Below are positions 62,935 through 64,000 of a stretch of DNA of 64,000 nucleotides, one piece after another (position 1 is the first letter of the stretch; the number at the start of each line of letters is the position of its first letter). Made by a program: the position numbers and the translations under genes. Location: the NCBI RefSeq assembly GCF_022829685.1, contig NZ_JAKSYE010000118.1, positions 1-64,000 on the forward strand. Reading direction: 5' to 3'. The notes beneath the pieces are model-generated. The model saw only the letters and a list, made by a program, of their open reading frames with translations, was not told where the DNA came from and did no database searches. The DNA is from Methylobacterium sp. E-045 (lineage in GTDB: Bacteria; Pseudomonadota; Alphaproteobacteria; Rhizobiales; Beijerinckiaceae).

Positions 62935-63465
62935 CTAGCTGAGGAGGTAGCTGGCCAGATCGCCCGGCTTATCAAAGGTTGGGCCACCTCTAGACTCAGG
63001 GTTCACCTCAGCTCGCATCGCCCGAAGCTCGGAAGAAACATCGACCCGCATATCAATCTCTTTGCCGATGATGGCGAAGAGACGCTCATCGAGATCGGCA
63101 AGCGCATTTAGCCTTCCTGACTGTCTCCGAGCCCGCTTTATTGTTTTGCGAAAGCGCTTAAACATCTTTTCGTGAAACTCAATGCGCTCATCGCTCACCA
63201 TTATAAGATCGTCCAAAATCTCAATAATATTCTCCGGCCTATCATCGACAAATATCATGATACTCCAGAAGACTTCATGATTTCGCTTGAAGCCTTCCTC
63301 CAATTTTTTTAGGAGATTGTTCATATGGGCGAGAAGGGACTCAAGCCTGTTGCGCTCCTGGAATAGATGCGTGTCCGCCAGCCGCTCAACGATCGCTAGA
63401 GGCGACGTTGAAAGCGCGAGCACCATCTCCGAAAGGGCAAAATCTAGGGCCATGGGAAGGATCAT
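62935..63465 (-). CDS. Helical protein upstream of toxin-like gene
   Basis: A 176-residue, charged helical protein (RNRLESLLAHMNNLLKKLEE; MFKRFRKTIKRARRQSGRL) ending in DKPGDLASYLLS. It has no recognised DNA-binding domain. Its spacing to the toxin-like gene suggests a two-gene unit and possibly an unusual antitoxin. No family is known to me. Confidence 0.6.
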   Translation of the reverse strand: MILPMALDFALSEMVLALSTSPLAIVERLADTHLFQERNRLESLLAHMNNLLKKLEEGFKRNHEVFWSIMIFVDDRPENIIEILDDLIMVSDERIEFHEKMFKRFRKTIKRARRQSGRLNALADLDERLFAIIGKEIDMRVDVSSELRAMRAEVNPESRGGPTFDKPGDLASYLLS

Positions 63466-63519
63466 ACTCGGCCCCCTTCGATCCGGATAGAGAGGTGTGT
63501 CAGATCGCGAGCACGCGCT

Positions 63520-64000
63520 TCAGAACACTTCGACCTGCCGGATCAGGCGCCGGAACACGACGATGTTGATCCGCAGCGCCTCGGTGACGGTGGGCTTCCA
63601 GAGCAGACGCGGATACCGGGCGACGCGCTTCTGAAGCACGGGCACCTCAAGAACCGCATCATCGGCGTTGAGCCCTGCGAAGCTCTGCGAGGCGTCCACG
63701 AGGATCGTGCGGTTCGTGCTGTCGCCGCCGTAGAGGTTCGCGCGCAACGTGCTCGGCTGCTTCGTCGCCCCCCAGAACAGCACCGTGTCGATGACATAGG
63801 TGTCCTGGCCGTCCTGCGTCGCCATGCCGAGTTCGATCTCGTTCGTGGTCGAGCAGTCCACGCCCTCCACGGTCATGAGCACGCCATCCGGCCGCTGCCA
63901 GATGGTGAGCGGGCCATCGACGCCATCGTTGCTCTCGATGATGATGCCGCCGCGCCCATGGATCGGCATGCCCATGAGGAGCGGGTTGTCCTTTGTCCCG
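63520..64000 (-). CDS. Phage structural-type protein, truncated at window edge
   Basis: The reading frame is open to the right edge; the first residues in the window are TKDNPLLMGMPIHGRGGIII, so the start may lie outside. It includes GPLTIWQRPDGVLMTVEGVD and ANLYGGDSTNRTILVDA, beta-rich sequence reminiscent of tail or capsid-decoration proteins. It ends FRRLIRQVEVF. Assignment to a phage is supported by neighbouring endolysin genes but is not firm. Confidence 0.5.
   Translation of the reverse strand, partial: GTKDNPLLMGMPIHGRGGIIIESNDGVDGPLTIWQRPDGVLMTVEGVDCSTTNEIELGMATQDGQDTYVIDTVLFWGATKQPSTLRANLYGGDSTNRTILVDASQSFAGLNADDAVLEVPVLQKRVARYPRLLWKPTVTEALRINIVVFRRLIRQVEVF

Noticed and set aside
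62518-63111. Plus-strand 197-codon frame over the toxin-like gene
   Set aside because: The minus strand encodes RelE/ParE-like sequence with proper spacing to its partner; the plus frame starts in arginine/proline-rich sequence without a ribosome site.
1-64000. CRISPR arrays, rRNA and tRNA genes
   Set aside because: No regularly spaced repeat-spacer series, rRNA segments or cloverleaf-like tRNA sequences were recognised by eye.

Overview
The window reads as a chromosome segment of an aerobic alphaproteobacterium, most likely Hyphomicrobiales and possibly Methylobacterium-like. This is an inference from the GC-rich codon use, the DUF3489/DUF2924/serine-recombinase module, the RTX proteins and the general gene content; no rRNA or tRNA gene is present to confirm it.

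Region 1 (1-9300) holds the end of an SRPBCC-type gene, then a catabolic unit for an unidentified organic acid: a divergent MHS-type symporter, an IclR regulator, a class III CoA-transferase, a crotonase-fold protein, a two-subunit class I CoA-transferase-like enzyme and an acyl-CoA synthetase. A decayed histone-deacetylase-family gene follows.

Region 2 (9383-26240) is a large C2-sulfonate locus. An ADP-forming CoA ligase (two subunits), an acylating sulfoacetaldehyde dehydrogenase and a SauU-like transporter form a sulfoacetate branch. A GMC oxidoreductase with an MHS transporter fits an isethionate branch. Both would converge on sulfoacetaldehyde, which Xsc splits into acetyl phosphate and sulfite. 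Acetate kinase can recover ATP from acetyl phosphate, SorAB oxidises sulfite and a YeiH-family protein exports sulfite or sulfate. LysR and IclR regulators are interspersed, and a decayed second exporter copy lies at the edge.

Region 3 (26496-34768) is a LysR-controlled unit: a branched-chain-type ABC importer, an AhpD-like protein, a flavin-dependent NtaA/DmoA-type monooxygenase and its flavin reductase. Nearly identical palindromic operators sit before both halves.

Region 4 (34958-50268) is a mobile defence-like island. It carries a 1348-residue nuclease-STAND-HEAT protein, an IS630-type element interrupted by an IS5-type element, a two-gene system of a small protein plus a Rad50-like ATPase, an integrase remnant, a 651-residue protein with a nuclease-like C-terminus, and a DUF3489-DUF2924-serine recombinase operon.

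Region 5 (51087-59096) has a chemoreceptor, an HD-GYP-type protein and a duplicated RTX/small-protein cassette whose second RTX copy is broken by an amber codon. Region 6 (59328-64000) is the lysis and accessory end of a prophage: membrane proteins, a GH24 endolysin, a receiver-like cREC protein, a possible toxin-antitoxin pair and a truncated phage gene. Short repeated DNA elements precede several of these genes.
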